A stretch of DNA of 64,000 bases from Pseudomonas sp. ICMP 561 (GTDB lineage Bacteria; Pseudomonadota; Gammaproteobacteria; Pseudomonadales; Pseudomonadaceae), in NCBI RefSeq assembly GCF_002699985.1, contig NZ_LKBT01000017.1, positions 1 to 64,000 of the forward strand, read 5' to 3'. A program made the position numbers and the translations under genes. Below the pieces are notes generated by a model. The model was not told the DNA's origin. It saw only the letters and a program-made list of their open reading frames with translations, and searched no databases. Positions 15,856-24,904 of the stretch are shown one piece after another; within the stretch, counting starts at the first letter, position 1, and each line of letters begins with the position of its first letter.

Positions 15856-17780
15856 AATTCAGGATGTCTGCTCCACTGCATTATCTATCACTTCTGTTGG
15901 CCAGCTGGCTAGCCGTATTCTTTATAACCCGCTGCATACTATGGCTTACACATTTTGACGATGCTGACGGTGGCGCCGCCGCAATGATCGTATCAGGCTT
16001 CTTCTACGATATTGTGTTTCTTGTGTATGCAATTTTGCCGCTAGGTCTCTACCTACTGATATGTCCTCCATCTCTGTGGCGTACAAAAGGCCATCGCTGG
16101 TTTTTACAGGGGGTTATGACGCTTAGCCTGTTTGTAATGTTGTTTGTTGCGACCGCCGAGTGGTTATTCTGGGATGAATTTGGGGTGCGCTTTAATTTCA
16201 TCGCCGTAGACTATCTTGTTTACTCAGATGAGGTGCTCAACAACATTTTAGAATCTTACCCAGTAGCCAAACTGCTGAGCGCAGTCGTAGTCATTGCAAT
16301 TATCCTGAGTATTGTGCTGAGCAAGCTGGTTAAAAAGTCGCTCAATTCAAGTCTTCCCGATTGGCGGAGTCGACTGGTAACGATTTGCGTGTTGGTCGTG
16401 ATGGCTGCGGGCGCCATGCAGTTTGTGGATCAGGACACTCTTCGGGGGAACGGGGGCAACGCTTACCAAAACGAACTGGCTAGCAATGGGCCTTATCAGT
16501 TCTTCGCTGCATTCAGGAATAACGAGCTCGATTACCAGCAGTTCTACGCGACCCTGCCCAAGGACGAGGCTGCGCGCCTCATTCGTGCGGAGCTGAGTGA
16601 ACCTAATGTCGTGTTCAACGGCAGCGACCCACTTGATCCAAGGCGCTCAATCAGGAGTTCCGACAAGGTTCGTACGCCTAATATTATTTTGGTCACGATA
16701 GAAAGCCTAAGTGCAAAATACCTTGGTAGCAACGGCGATACGCGAGGCCTCACGCCATATCTGGATGAGCTACGCAAGCAAAGTCTGTATTTCAACAACT
16801 TTTACGCCACCGGTACTCGTACTGATCGCGGGCTTGAGGCTATTACATTGTCCATGCCCCCGACACCTGGACGTTCCATTGTTAAGCGTGTGGGGCGCGA
16901 AAGTGGCTTTGCCAGTCTTGGGCAGCAGCTGTCAGCTGTAGGCTACGACTCAGTCTTCGTTTACGGCGGTCGCGGCTATTTCGATAACATGAATGCGTTC
17001 TTCAGCGGGAATGGCTATCGGGTGGTCGATCAGACCAGTGTGGATGAGTCACAGATTCACTTCAAAAATGCATGGGGCATGGCAGACGAAGATCTTTACG
17101 CTCAAGCACTAGGTCTTGCTGATGATGATCACGCCAAGAAACGACCTTTCCTGCTCCAGCTTATGACGACCTCCAACCATCGGCCCTACACCTACCCAGA
17201 CGGTAAGATTGATATCAAATCGGGTAAAGGCCGAGATGGAGCTGTGAAGTACACCGATTACGCCATCGGAAAATTCCTGGCTACTGCCAGAACAAAGCCT
17301 TGGTTCGATAACACCATTTTCGTCTTTGTTGCAGACCATACTGCGGGCAGTGCAGGCAAGGAGGACTTGCCAATAGATAACTACCAGATCCCGTTGTTTA
17401 TCTATGCGCCCAAGATGATTGATGCCAGAGAAACCGCACAGTTAGCCAGTCAAATCGATCTGGCGCCGACATTGCTGGGTCTGTTACATATGAGCTATCA
17501 ATCGACGTTTTTTGGGCGTGATTTGCTTCAGAACAGTCAATTACCTCCGCGAGTGCTAGTCGGAAACTACCAGCATCTAGGGCTTTTTGATGGTAAGGAT
17601 TTAGCCATACTCAGCCCGCGCCAGGGGCTGAGACGTCACGATCAAGCGCTGGGAAAAAGTCTCGAATCTCGGTCCGCGACATCAGATCCGCTGATTGATC
17701 GAGCAATCGCTTACTACCAGACTGCCAGTTATGGGTTCCGGGAGCGATTACTCAGCTGGATTCCCCCAGCAAAGCAGTAG
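15852..17780 (+). CDS. LTA-synthase/OpgB-like membrane phosphotransferase
   Basis: A 642-residue protein with about five N-terminal transmembrane helices (about 10-210) and a large periplasmic sulfatase/alkaline-phosphatase-type domain (about 265-600). Metal and nucleophile positions are visible: NIILVTIESLSAKYLG (Glu), GTRTDRGL (the catalytic Thr of LTA-synthase-like enzymes), TTSNHRPYTYP (His) and FVADHTAG (Asp-His). Such enzymes transfer phosphoglycerol or phosphoethanolamine groups to glycans or lipids. With the methyltransferase and ColRS-like pair it suggests envelope modification. The start overlaps the stop of the small upstream ORF. Whether the acceptor is lipid A, glucans or another lipid is unknown. 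Confidence 0.82.
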   Translation: MKFRMSAPLHYLSLLLASWLAVFFITRCILWLTHFDDADGGAAAMIVSGFFYDIVFLVYAILPLGLYLLICPPSLWRTKGHRWFLQGVMTLSLFVMLFVATAEWLFWDEFGVRFNFIAVDYLVYSDEVLNNILESYPVAKLLSAVVVIAIILSIVLSKLVKKSLNSSLPDWRSRLVTICVLVVMAAGAMQFVDQDTLRGNGGNAYQNELASNGPYQFFAAFRNNELDYQQFYATLPKDEAARLIRAELSEPNVVFNGSDPLDPRRSIRSSDKVRTPNIILVTIESLSAKYLGSNGDTRGLTPYLDELRKQSLYFNNFYATGTRTDRGLEAITLSMPPTPGRSIVKRVGRESGFASLGQQLSAVGYDSVFVYGGRGYFDNMNAFFSGNGYRVVDQTSVDESQIHFKNAWGMADEDLYAQALGLADDDHAKKRPFLLQLMTTSNHRPYTYPDGKIDIKSGKGRDGAVKYTDYAIGKFLATARTKPWFDNTIFVFVADHTAGSAGKEDLPIDNYQIPLFIYAPKMIDARETAQLASQIDLAPTLLGLLHMSYQSTFFGRDLLQNSQLPPRVLVGNYQHLGLFDGKDLAILSPRQGLRRHDQALGKSLESRSATSDPLIDRAIAYYQTASYGFRERLLSWIPPAKQ

Positions 17781-17815
17781 TCACAGTTTTTAGTGGAAGG
17801 CCACATCGGGTCTGG

Positions 17816-17846
17816 GCGGACATAGAGAGCTTGTCCGCCTGGCTCT
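17816..17846 (+). terminator. Hairpin after the LTA-synthase-like gene
   Basis: GGCGGACA pairs with TGTCCGCC around a short loop, 35 bp after the stop codon. There is no long T-run, so it may be a weak terminator or a transcript-stabilising stem. Confidence 0.4.
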
Positions 17847-17940
17847 AGAATGGGTACAACGCCGCGCTGGCTCTTGGCCTCAGGTGGCTTAGGCCTTGCA
17901 AATTTGGCTGTCAGCTCTGGCGGGCAGAAGTCCTCAATAA

Positions 17941-18348
17941 GCAGAGCTGAATTATCGAGAGGGCCGCCAGTTTGTCAAAAAACCGATTTCAACTCCCCCT
18001 ACAGATATCAGTCAACGTCGGACTGATGCCAATGAGGTCGTCTTTAAATTAGACACGAATAGCAATGAACGTATCCGCACTCTCCTCAGTGCTTACGGCC
18101 TACGTATCAGTTTGATTCGACTTAAAGTCATGAATTCGCTATTAGGCACCACCGTTGATGGGCATAGTAGAACGGCCTATGAGGTATACGGTTACCTTCA
18201 CAAATCCTCAAACGAGCTAACCTTCGTCAGTGTACGCAATGCACTCAAGCGTCTTGATGATGAAGGTATCGTTATCACGACAACCGATAAGGGCTACCTT
18301 TTAAGTGATTTCGCTTTGGCTTATATGCTGCAAACTGGGGATGATTAA
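17941..18348 (+). pseudogene. Fur-like winged-helix ORF lacking a normal start
   Basis: The frame is open from 17941 to the TAA at 18346 (135 codons). The part from about 18070 reads ERIRTLLSAYGLRISLIRLKV, then a wing helix with VSVRNALKRLDDEGIV, the N-terminal DNA-binding pattern of Fur-family regulators. No ATG or GTG precedes that domain in frame; the first usual starts are TTG 18112 and ATG 18130, both inside it. A TTG at 17972 with a C-run frameshift would restore a front end. The C-terminal Fur dimerisation and metal domain is absent. It is either a truncated relic or a short Fur-like DNA-binding protein with an unusual start. Confidence 0.5.
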
Positions 18349-18617
18349 CGCATAAGGCTGGCAGGGTACCGAACCCTTTCCTCTGTTAGCATTCGCCGCG
18401 AGTTCCGATCAGCGTAAAAGCTGACCTCTAAACGGCCACGAACAGATGCTTCTCAGGCCAATTCCTAAATCCCTCACACCCATCGCTTCTTGACCAAAAG
18501 TTAATGACCTTTTTTTCATGTCCATCCCACAAATATTCGACATATATATTGTGATCATAAACCCAGAGGGCTACTACCATCAGCCCGCACCATCAGTTCA
18601 TCCTCCAGGGTTTTGAA

Positions 18618-19376
18618 ATGAATAAACTACCCCAGATCACGCTCGCGTTTTGGATAATGAAAATTTGTGCTACCACGCTCGGTGAAACTGCTGGCGACTT
18701 ACTGTCCATGACCCTGGATGTTGGTTATGCCATGAGCTCACTAATTCTCATAAGCGTCTTTGTAGTGACTCTGTTCACGCAGCTCGCCAGTAAGCGCTAT
18801 CACCCAACCCTCTATTGGATCGTAATCTTGTCTACCAGCACTGCTGGCACCACTATCTCTGACTTTATGGATCGCACGTTGGGCCTGGGTTACGCAACGG
18901 GTTCGGCGATTTTGATCGCAGTGCTGTTGGCCATTTTCTCCGTATGGTACTTGAGCGAAAAATCATTGTCGGTTAACCGTATCACCTCACTCAAAGGGGA
19001 GCTTTTTTACTGGTTTGCGATTCTGTTTTCCAACACTCTAGGCACGGCCCTAGGCGATTTCCTGGCAGATGATTCAGGTTTAGGTTTCATGGGGGGCGCG
19101 CTTCTTGTGGGTAGTGCTATCGCCATCGTTGCCGTCTTGCATTACACAACACGACTATCTTCCGTTGCGCTGTTCTGGATCGCTTTTGTACTGACCCGAC
19201 CTTTCGGTGCGACGCTTGGAGACGTGCTGACCAAGCCATACTCAAAAGGTGGTCTAGACTTCGGTACTGTAGGCTCTTCAGCGGTATTGCTGGGTATCCT
19301 TCTTTTCATGATTTTAGCTGCGACCCTGTACAACCGGAAAGAAACACCTACCCATGATCAGCTTACTGAACGTTGA
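18618..19376 (+). CDS. COG4705-like membrane protein with four internal repeats
   Basis: A 252-residue integral membrane protein of about eight helices. Four copies of one unit follow each other about 60 residues apart: 16-41 (TTLGETAGDLLSMTLDVGYA), 73-98 (TAGTTISDFMDRTLGLGYA), 137-162 (NTLGTALGDFLADDSGLGF) and 192-221 (RPFGATLGDVLTKP). Each keeps T/P-x-G-x3-(G/S)-D, placing an Asp in or near the membrane four times, as in some ion transporters. The family has no agreed function that I know. The neighbours (Fur-like HTH, metal sensors) suggest cation transport, an inference only. Confidence 0.75.
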   Translation: MNKLPQITLAFWIMKICATTLGETAGDLLSMTLDVGYAMSSLILISVFVVTLFTQLASKRYHPTLYWIVILSTSTAGTTISDFMDRTLGLGYATGSAILIAVLLAIFSVWYLSEKSLSVNRITSLKGELFYWFAILFSNTLGTALGDFLADDSGLGFMGGALLVGSAIAIVAVLHYTTRLSSVALFWIAFVLTRPFGATLGDVLTKPYSKGGLDFGTVGSSAVLLGILLFMILAATLYNRKETPTHDQLTER

Positions 19377-19671
19377 GATGGCTAGGATCGAACTTCAACC
19401 GTAGCTTGACGTAGACCTGCGAACGCTGGGGGCTGTATTAACTCGGGCATGGCCAAGATTTGTTCATCTCAAGTGACCGTTGGGGCCTGGTATTGGACCT
19501 GTACGCGTTGAATACTGCATCTTGGCAAGTAAAGCTATTGTCATGGTTAGTACCGCAACCTAGGTCTAACACTTTAGTTATAAGAATATTGATTACTTTT
19601 AAACGTTTTTCCGTACGCAACGCGTATGCGTTGAGCCTTAAGCCTATCCATGATTACGTGAGAGCCTGCCA

Positions 19672-21312
19672 ATGTCCATGTTTCTGAATCTAAAGCTCAA
19701 ATCAAAGCTGCTTTCTGCTTTTGGCCTTTGCGCGGCGATCACTGTCGGCGTCGCGGTGTTAGGGCAGTCAGGCATCTCACGCATGTATGATCAGCTGCAA
19801 AGCACCGTCAATAATAGTCTTGTATCCATTCAGAAGGCTGACTCGGTAAAGGCCAACGCGATAGCGACTAACCGGGACTTGTTCAGAGCCATAGGCCTCG
19901 CGTTGCGCAAGTCAGGTCCTGAAGAGGTCAACGCCGCTATTTCGTCTTTCCGGGAAAATAGCGCACAGGCAGAACAAGATTTCAAAACCTATCGAGCAAC
20001 TCCTCTTGAGGCTGATGAGCGAGCTGCGGGTGATGATTTCGAGCGTGATTGGCCAGCCTATATCTCCGCAGCTGAAAACGTATTCGCGTTGCTTGAAAAA
20101 GGCGATGTAGATCAGGCGATTAAGCTTGCAGATGACAGCGTGACGCCGGCGTATCGTAAGACCATTGGCGAAGTTAAAGTCATAATTGACTCCAATGCTC
20201 GACAAGCGTTTGAGCTAGCTACATCAGCGCAGGATATTCACGAGCAAGTGACGTGGGCACTCATTATTGGAGGGCTTTTAGCTGCCGCGGCAGCAACAGG
20301 TCTAGGCCTCCTTGTCACACGCATGATCACTCGACCGCTCTACCAATCAGTGCAAACCGCGACTCTTATTGCTCAGGGTGACCTGACTAAAGATATCTCT
20401 TCGGGGAGTGAGGATGAGACGGGGCAGTTGCTGAGAGCATTGTCCAATATGCAGCGCGATTTGAAAGGTACTGTGCAGCAGATCGCCAACGCATCTGATC
20501 AGTTGGCTTCTGCCGCCGAAGAGTTAACCGCAGTCACTGAAGACAGCACTCGTGGGCTTGTTCGCCAAAATGATGAAATTCAGCAAGCTGCAACCGCAGT
20601 GAATCAGATGACCGCCGCCGTTGAGGAGGTTGCTCGTAACGCAGCCAGCACTTCCCAAGTATCGAGCCAGACGGCAGAGGATGCGATCAAGGGTCAACAT
20701 CAAGTACAGCAGGCAGTGATTGCCATGAACACGATGGCAGTGGATATCAATGATTCCACGCAGCGAGTCGAGACGCTGGCAAGCCAGATTCGCGACATTA
20801 CCAAGGTTTTGGATGTGATTCGCGGTATCGCTGAGCAGACCAATCTGTTAGCCCTCAACGCAGCCATTGAAGCGGCAAGGGCAGGCGAGCAAGGAAGAGG
20901 CTTCGCGGTCGTAGCTGATGAAGTTCGGGCATTGGCACACCGCACTCAAGCTTCTACAGGCGAAATAGAGGCGATGATCAAGATCGTGCGGGCAGGCGCT
21001 GATGACGCCGTACAATCGATGGGGAAAAGCCAATCCATGGCTCAAAGCACGCAGTTGCTGGCAACTGAAGCGGGAAATGCTCTAGAACGAATCAGCGCCG
21101 GCGTCAGCCAAATAAACGAGCGTAATCTGGTGATCGCCAGTGCGGCAGAAGAGCAGGCTCAGGTAGCCCGTGAGGTGGACCGTAATCTCGTGAACATTCA
21201 GGACCTATCAACCCAAACGTCCGATGGAGCTAATCAAACCAATGCTTCCAGCCAGGAGCTGTCACGCCTGGCAATTTCGTTCAATATAATGGTTGGAAAG
21301 TTCAAGCTCTGA
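19672..21312 (+). CDS. Methyl-accepting chemotaxis protein with four-helix-bundle sensor
   Basis: A 546-residue chemoreceptor. TM1 is about 11-31, a periplasmic four-helix bundle about 32-190, TM2 about 195-217, HAMP about 218-270 and the signalling domain to the end. The hairpin tip reads IRGIAEQTNLLALNAAIEAARAGEQGRGFAVVADEVR. ATG 19672 (MSMF) lies after GAGAGCCTGCCA. It stands alone in the island, 300 bp after the membrane protein and convergent to arsH, so it could sense a metal or other small ligand relevant to the cargo, but the ligand is not known. Confidence 0.88.
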   Translation: MSMFLNLKLKSKLLSAFGLCAAITVGVAVLGQSGISRMYDQLQSTVNNSLVSIQKADSVKANAIATNRDLFRAIGLALRKSGPEEVNAAISSFRENSAQAEQDFKTYRATPLEADERAAGDDFERDWPAYISAAENVFALLEKGDVDQAIKLADDSVTPAYRKTIGEVKVIIDSNARQAFELATSAQDIHEQVTWALIIGGLLAAAAATGLGLLVTRMITRPLYQSVQTATLIAQGDLTKDISSGSEDETGQLLRALSNMQRDLKGTVQQIANASDQLASAAEELTAVTEDSTRGLVRQNDEIQQAATAVNQMTAAVEEVARNAASTSQVSSQTAEDAIKGQHQVQQAVIAMNTMAVDINDSTQRVETLASQIRDITKVLDVIRGIAEQTNLLALNAAIEAARAGEQGRGFAVVADEVRALAHRTQASTGEIEAMIKIVRAGADDAVQSMGKSQSMAQSTQLLATEAGNALERISAGVSQINERNLVIASAAEEQAQVAREVDRNLVNIQDLSTQTSDGANQTNASSQELSRLAISFNIMVGKFKL

Positions 21313-21540
21313 AGAAACGAATTGCTCATCTGTGGCGACCCTGAGGTACATCTCACTTAGAGTCGCTGAAAGCGTGATAGCTTTTGGCATGGACCGCGAC
21401 CAAATGGATGATGATCCCGTCTTGATCTCATGCAGATGCCAAGCAACCCAAGAAGCCAGATCTTCAGCATGCCCATGGGATGGCATTACGAAAGAACTTG
21501 TGGCGGGCGTGAGCCATGCATCCTCTATCCCCTTGGTGGC

Positions 21541-22275
21541 TCAAATCGATCTTTGATTGACTCGTTTCGAGAGTGCCTCGGTGCTTTCCTTTCGCTCCGA
21601 GTAGCGGTCTACCAGATACGTTTCCCGGCCCCGAACCATCAGCGTGAACTTCATCAATTCCTCCATCACATCCACCACACGGTCGTAGTAGGCCGATGGC
21701 TTCATACGCCCTGCGTCGTCGAACTCCAGGAAGGCCTTGGGTACTGACGACTGGTTTGGGATGGTGATCATCCGCATCCAGCGCCCGAGAATTCGCAGCT
21801 GATTTACCGTGTTGAACGACTGTGATCCACCGCAGACCTGCATGACGGCCAGGGTCTTGCCCTGGCTGGGCCGGACAGCGCCCATCGTGAGCGGAATCCA
21901 ATCGATTTGGGCTTTGAATACAGCAGACATCGCGCCGTGACGCTCCGGCGAACACCAAACCTGTCCCTCTGACCACAGAACCAGATCCCGCAGCTCTTTA
22001 ACCTTTGGATGGTTTTCCGGAGCGTCATCAGGGAGAGGCAGACCCGAGGGATCAAAGATCACGGCCTCGGCTCCCATTAGAGTCAGGATGCGCGCGGCCT
22101 CCTGGGTCAGTAGCCTGCTGAAAGAGCGCTCACGGTTTGAGCCATACAGCAATAACATGCGCGGCTTGTGCGTCAATTGCTCGTTGCCTTGCAGGCGATC
22201 CAGTGTGGCGACGTCGATTAGCGACTGATCCAGATTAGGTAGATCCAGACTGCTTTCCGAGGAAAATTCGTCCAT
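21541..22275 (-). CDS. arsH: Arsenical resistance flavoprotein ArsH
   Basis: A 244-residue NADPH-dependent FMN reductase. The FMN-binding loop is LLLYGSNRERSFSR near residue 39, and the PEDAP-like turn and WSEGQVWCSPERHGAMSAVFKAQIDWIP segment are the ArsH signature. ArsH oxidises trivalent organoarsenicals such as methyl-As(III). The gene is the last of arsRBCH and its start overlaps the arsC stop by one base. Length and motifs are complete. Confidence 0.93.
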   Translation of the reverse strand: MDEFSSESSLDLPNLDQSLIDVATLDRLQGNEQLTHKPRMLLLYGSNRERSFSRLLTQEAARILTLMGAEAVIFDPSGLPLPDDAPENHPKVKELRDLVLWSEGQVWCSPERHGAMSAVFKAQIDWIPLTMGAVRPSQGKTLAVMQVCGGSQSFNTVNQLRILGRWMRMITIPNQSSVPKAFLEFDDAGRMKPSAYYDRVVDVMEELMKFTLMVRGRETYLVDRYSERKESTEALSKRVNQRSI

Positions 22276-22745
22276 TACAGTTCACCTATTCGATCTAGCT
22301 CGCGCTTCAGTTCCTGCGGTGTGAGCGCTGAATGATCCAAGCTGAAGAATGCTTCGAAACGCTTTTTAATCTGGACGACGGTTGCGTCAAATGCGGCCTG
22401 GATTTCGCTGTCTGATCCTTTAACATCGGAAGGATCGGCAAGCCCCCAGTGGCTTTTGACAGAGGGTCCAAAATAGACCGGGCAGGGTTCGCCTCCAGCC
22501 TTGTCACACACGGTGATCACCACATCCGGCGGCAAATCAGAGAACACTTCTGAACCTTTGCTGTAGAGGTCTGAGGTATCGATGCCCAGCGCTTGCAGCG
22601 TGCTGACGGCGCGGGGATTCAGCTGTCCACTAGGGAAGCTGCCTGAACTGACGGCAGTAAAACCGCTCGGGGCCAGGTGGTTGAACAACCCCTCCGAGAG
22701 AACGCTTCGGCAGCTGTTTGCCGTACACATAAATAGCACTTTCAT
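22275..22745 (-). CDS. arsC: Arsenate reductase ArsC (low-MW phosphatase type)
   Basis: A 156-residue reductase of As(V) to As(III). The P-loop C7-TANSC-R13 gives the CX5R nucleophile site at the N-terminus. C80 (VITVCDKAGGEPCP) and C88 are the resolving cysteines, as in thioredoxin-coupled ArsC of the pI258 type. ADPSDVKGSD carries the general-acid Asp. It lies between arsB (9 bp upstream) and arsH. Confidence 0.93.
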   Translation of the reverse strand: MKVLFMCTANSCRSVLSEGLFNHLAPSGFTAVSSGSFPSGQLNPRAVSTLQALGIDTSDLYSKGSEVFSDLPPDVVITVCDKAGGEPCPVYFGPSVKSHWGLADPSDVKGSDSEIQAAFDATVVQIKKRFEAFFSLDHSALTPQELKRELDRIGEL

Positions 22746-22754
22746 GGGTTTCTC

Positions 22755-24044
22755 CTAGGCAGGGATGCTCAGCCGCAACGCCAGTGCCACTAGCGTTACC
22801 AGCAAGATAGGAAGGGTGAGGATGCTGCCGACTTTGAAGTAGTAGCCCCAGGTGATGCGGATATTTTTCTGCGCCAGAACATGCAGCCACAGCAGCGTGG
22901 CCAGGCTTCCGATGGGCGTGATCTTTGGCCCGAGATCGCAACCGATGACGTTGGCGTAGATCATGGCCTCACGCACCAGTCCCGTAGCGTCGCTGCCCTG
23001 GATGGATAGAGCGCCTATGAGCACACTCGGCATGTTGTTCATTATCGAGGACAGCAACGCAGCGGTAATGCCGGTGCCCAATGTGGCGGCCCACACACCA
23101 TGCTCAGAAAATATGTTCAGTAACGCCGAGAGCGAGTCGGTGAGTCCGGCATTGCGCAGGCCATAGACCACCAGATACATACCCAGAGAAAACACGACGA
23201 TTTGCCAGGGCGCGTGCTTGATGACCTTTCTCGTGGAGATGATGTGGCCTTTTCCGGCGATGACCAGCAGGATTACCGCACACGTAGCAGCAACGGCGCT
23301 GATGGGGATGCCCAGCGGCTCCAGTGCGAACAGGCCAAGCAGCAGCAGGCCAAGTACCCACCAGCCAGCAATGAATGTCGCCCGGTCACGAATCACTGCA
23401 TCTGGGGCTTCAAGCTGATTAGCGTCGTACTGGGCGGGAATGTCCTTGCGATAGAACATCCAGAGCATGAACAGCGTCGCGGCCACCGCCACCAGGTTTA
23501 CCGGCCACATCACTGAGGCGTACTCACCAAAACCCACGCCAAAAAAGTCTGCCGAAACGATATTTACCAGATTGGACACCACCATCGGCAGACTGGCGGT
23601 ATCAGCGATGAAGCCTGCGGCCATCACGAATGCCAGGGTCGATGCCGGACTAAAGCGCAGCGCTGTCAGCATCGCGATGACGATTGGGGTCAGAATCAGT
23701 GCGGCTCCATCATTGGCGAACAGTGCCGAAACGGCTGCACCGAGCAGGATCATCAGCGCAAACAGGCGTCCACCTTTGCCCTGACCCCAGCGAGCCACAT
23801 GCAGCGCCGCCCACTTGAAGAATCCCGCTTCATCGAGCAACAAACTGATGATGATCACAGCAATGAAGGTCGCGGTAGCGTTCCAGACGATGTGCCACAC
23901 AACCGGCACATCCCCCAGACTTACGACGCCAGTCAGTAGTGCCAGAACGGCACCCGCTGCCGCGCTCCAGCCGACACCTAACCCCTTGGGTTGCCAGATA
24001 ACAAAGACGAGCGTAACTACGAAAATCGATGCTGCGATGAGCAT
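22755..24044 (-). CDS. arsB: Arsenite efflux pump ArsB
   Basis: A 429-residue, 12-helix inner-membrane As(III)/H+ antiporter of the ArsB/NhaD superfamily. Recognisable stretches are GWSAAAGAVLALLTGVVSLGDVP, ANDGAALILTPIVIAML and SSIMNNMPSVLIGALS, the half-helix substrate region. It is the second gene of arsRBCH, 22 bp after arsR. There is no arsA, so the carrier would act alone. Confidence 0.93.
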   Translation of the reverse strand: MLIAASIFVVTLVFVIWQPKGLGVGWSAAAGAVLALLTGVVSLGDVPVVWHIVWNATATFIAVIIISLLLDEAGFFKWAALHVARWGQGKGGRLFALMILLGAAVSALFANDGAALILTPIVIAMLTALRFSPASTLAFVMAAGFIADTASLPMVVSNLVNIVSADFFGVGFGEYASVMWPVNLVAVAATLFMLWMFYRKDIPAQYDANQLEAPDAVIRDRATFIAGWWVLGLLLLGLFALEPLGIPISAVAATCAVILLVIAGKGHIISTRKVIKHAPWQIVVFSLGMYLVVYGLRNAGLTDSLSALLNIFSEHGVWAATLGTGITAALLSSIMNNMPSVLIGALSIQGSDATGLVREAMIYANVIGCDLGPKITPIGSLATLLWLHVLAQKNIRITWGYYFKVGSILTLPILLVTLVALALRLSIPA

Positions 24045-24066
24045 GGGTATGTTCCAGGTCAGGAGG

Positions 24067-24417
24067 TCAGCAGCAGGAGGCTTGGCGCACGGGTCTGTCT
24101 TCCATGGAGGCCAGCCGTCCTTGATGGTCGTTAACCCAGGACTGGTATGCCTGCGTAGTGACGTTCAGAACATCCAGTGCCCACTGTTCAAGCTCGGGAT
24201 GCAGGCGGTAGTAAACCCACTGACCCTGCCTGCGATCCGCTAGTAATCCGCAGGCACGCAGCTGGGCCAAGTGCCTCGAAACCTTCGACTGGTTATCGTC
24301 CAGTGCCCAGATCAACTCGCACACGCACAGCTCACCCTCAGCCGAAAGCATGAGCATGATCCGAGCGCGGGTCTCGTCCCCCAGGCATTTGAAGAATGTG
24401 TGTGGTGCAAGGCTCAT
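24067..24417 (-). CDS. arsR: Arsenic-responsive repressor ArsR
   Basis: About 116 residues from ATG 24417, supported by GGAG nine bases upstream; the longer frame to 24468 would run into the promoter. The winged helix-turn-helix is visible (FKCLGDETRARIMLMLSAEGELCVCELIWAL, then DNQSKVSRHLAQLRACGLL). The ELCVCEL pair of cysteines is the As(III)-binding ELCVCDL-type motif of ArsR. A Cys-Cys pair ends the protein (QASCC). It heads the ars operon and should repress it until As(III) binds. Confidence 0.93.
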   Translation of the reverse strand: MSLAPHTFFKCLGDETRARIMLMLSAEGELCVCELIWALDDNQSKVSRHLAQLRACGLLADRRQGQWVYYRLHPELEQWALDVLNVTTQAYQSWVNDHQGRLASMEDRPVRQASCC

Positions 24418-24460
24418 AAGCAATTGCTCCGTATATGTGAATAATCGAATATGCAGATGT
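24418..24460 (-). promoter_or_regulatory. arsR promoter/operator region
   Basis: Read on the minus strand, ATATTCGATTATTCACATATA precedes the ribosome binding site. The ATTCGATTATTCACATA stretch has the A/T-rich interrupted inverted-repeat look of ArsR operators. This is a positional and visual call. Confidence 0.45.
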
Positions 24461-24904
24461 AACCACATTCAGCCTGCTTTCACAAATGCCCAGCGATGGG
24501 AATTGATGATCCTGGTATCAATGCTCGCGGGTCGCAAGAGGTGGCGATACGGCGGGAGTAGCGCTGGCCAGCCTGCATGTGATCAGAGGTTGGGGGCAGA
24601 GGAACTGTCGCCAGATGCAGTATTGGAGTCAGTACGCTAAGCGTAATGGCTGGATAGCCGTAAGCGTCCGGCTGGTCACCTGCGATGCCCCAGCATTGAG
24701 GGCAATGGTGTTCGCGTGAATATAATCGGACGCGATATCCCTTATCGCCATAACTATTAATGCGCTAAAAGAAAGCCTTACCCCAAACCGTTATAGGCCC
24801 AAGTCATCCGGGAGTGCATGTAGCTCTGAGCGACGATTTCCCGATGCTGTGGACGCCAGCGTCGAGGGGATGTGCACTAGGGCGCTATGTAAGGCCCACT
24901 TCAT
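24461..24904. other. Non-coding stretch between arsR and the TIR gene
   Basis: About 440 bp with no convincing gene. A frame ending LSPDAVLESVR at 24640 and another beginning at 24615 with a NGWIAVSVRLV-like stretch hint at decayed coding sequence. It contains the second copy of the imperfect repeat (24621-24650). From 24720 to 24800 the sequence turns AT-rich. Confidence 0.5.
24621..24650. repeat. Imperfect direct repeat, copy 2
   Basis: Same orientation and near-identical core (ACGCTAAGCGTAAT) as 8264-8295. See that entry. Together the copies bracket the metal-resistance genes. Confidence 0.5.
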
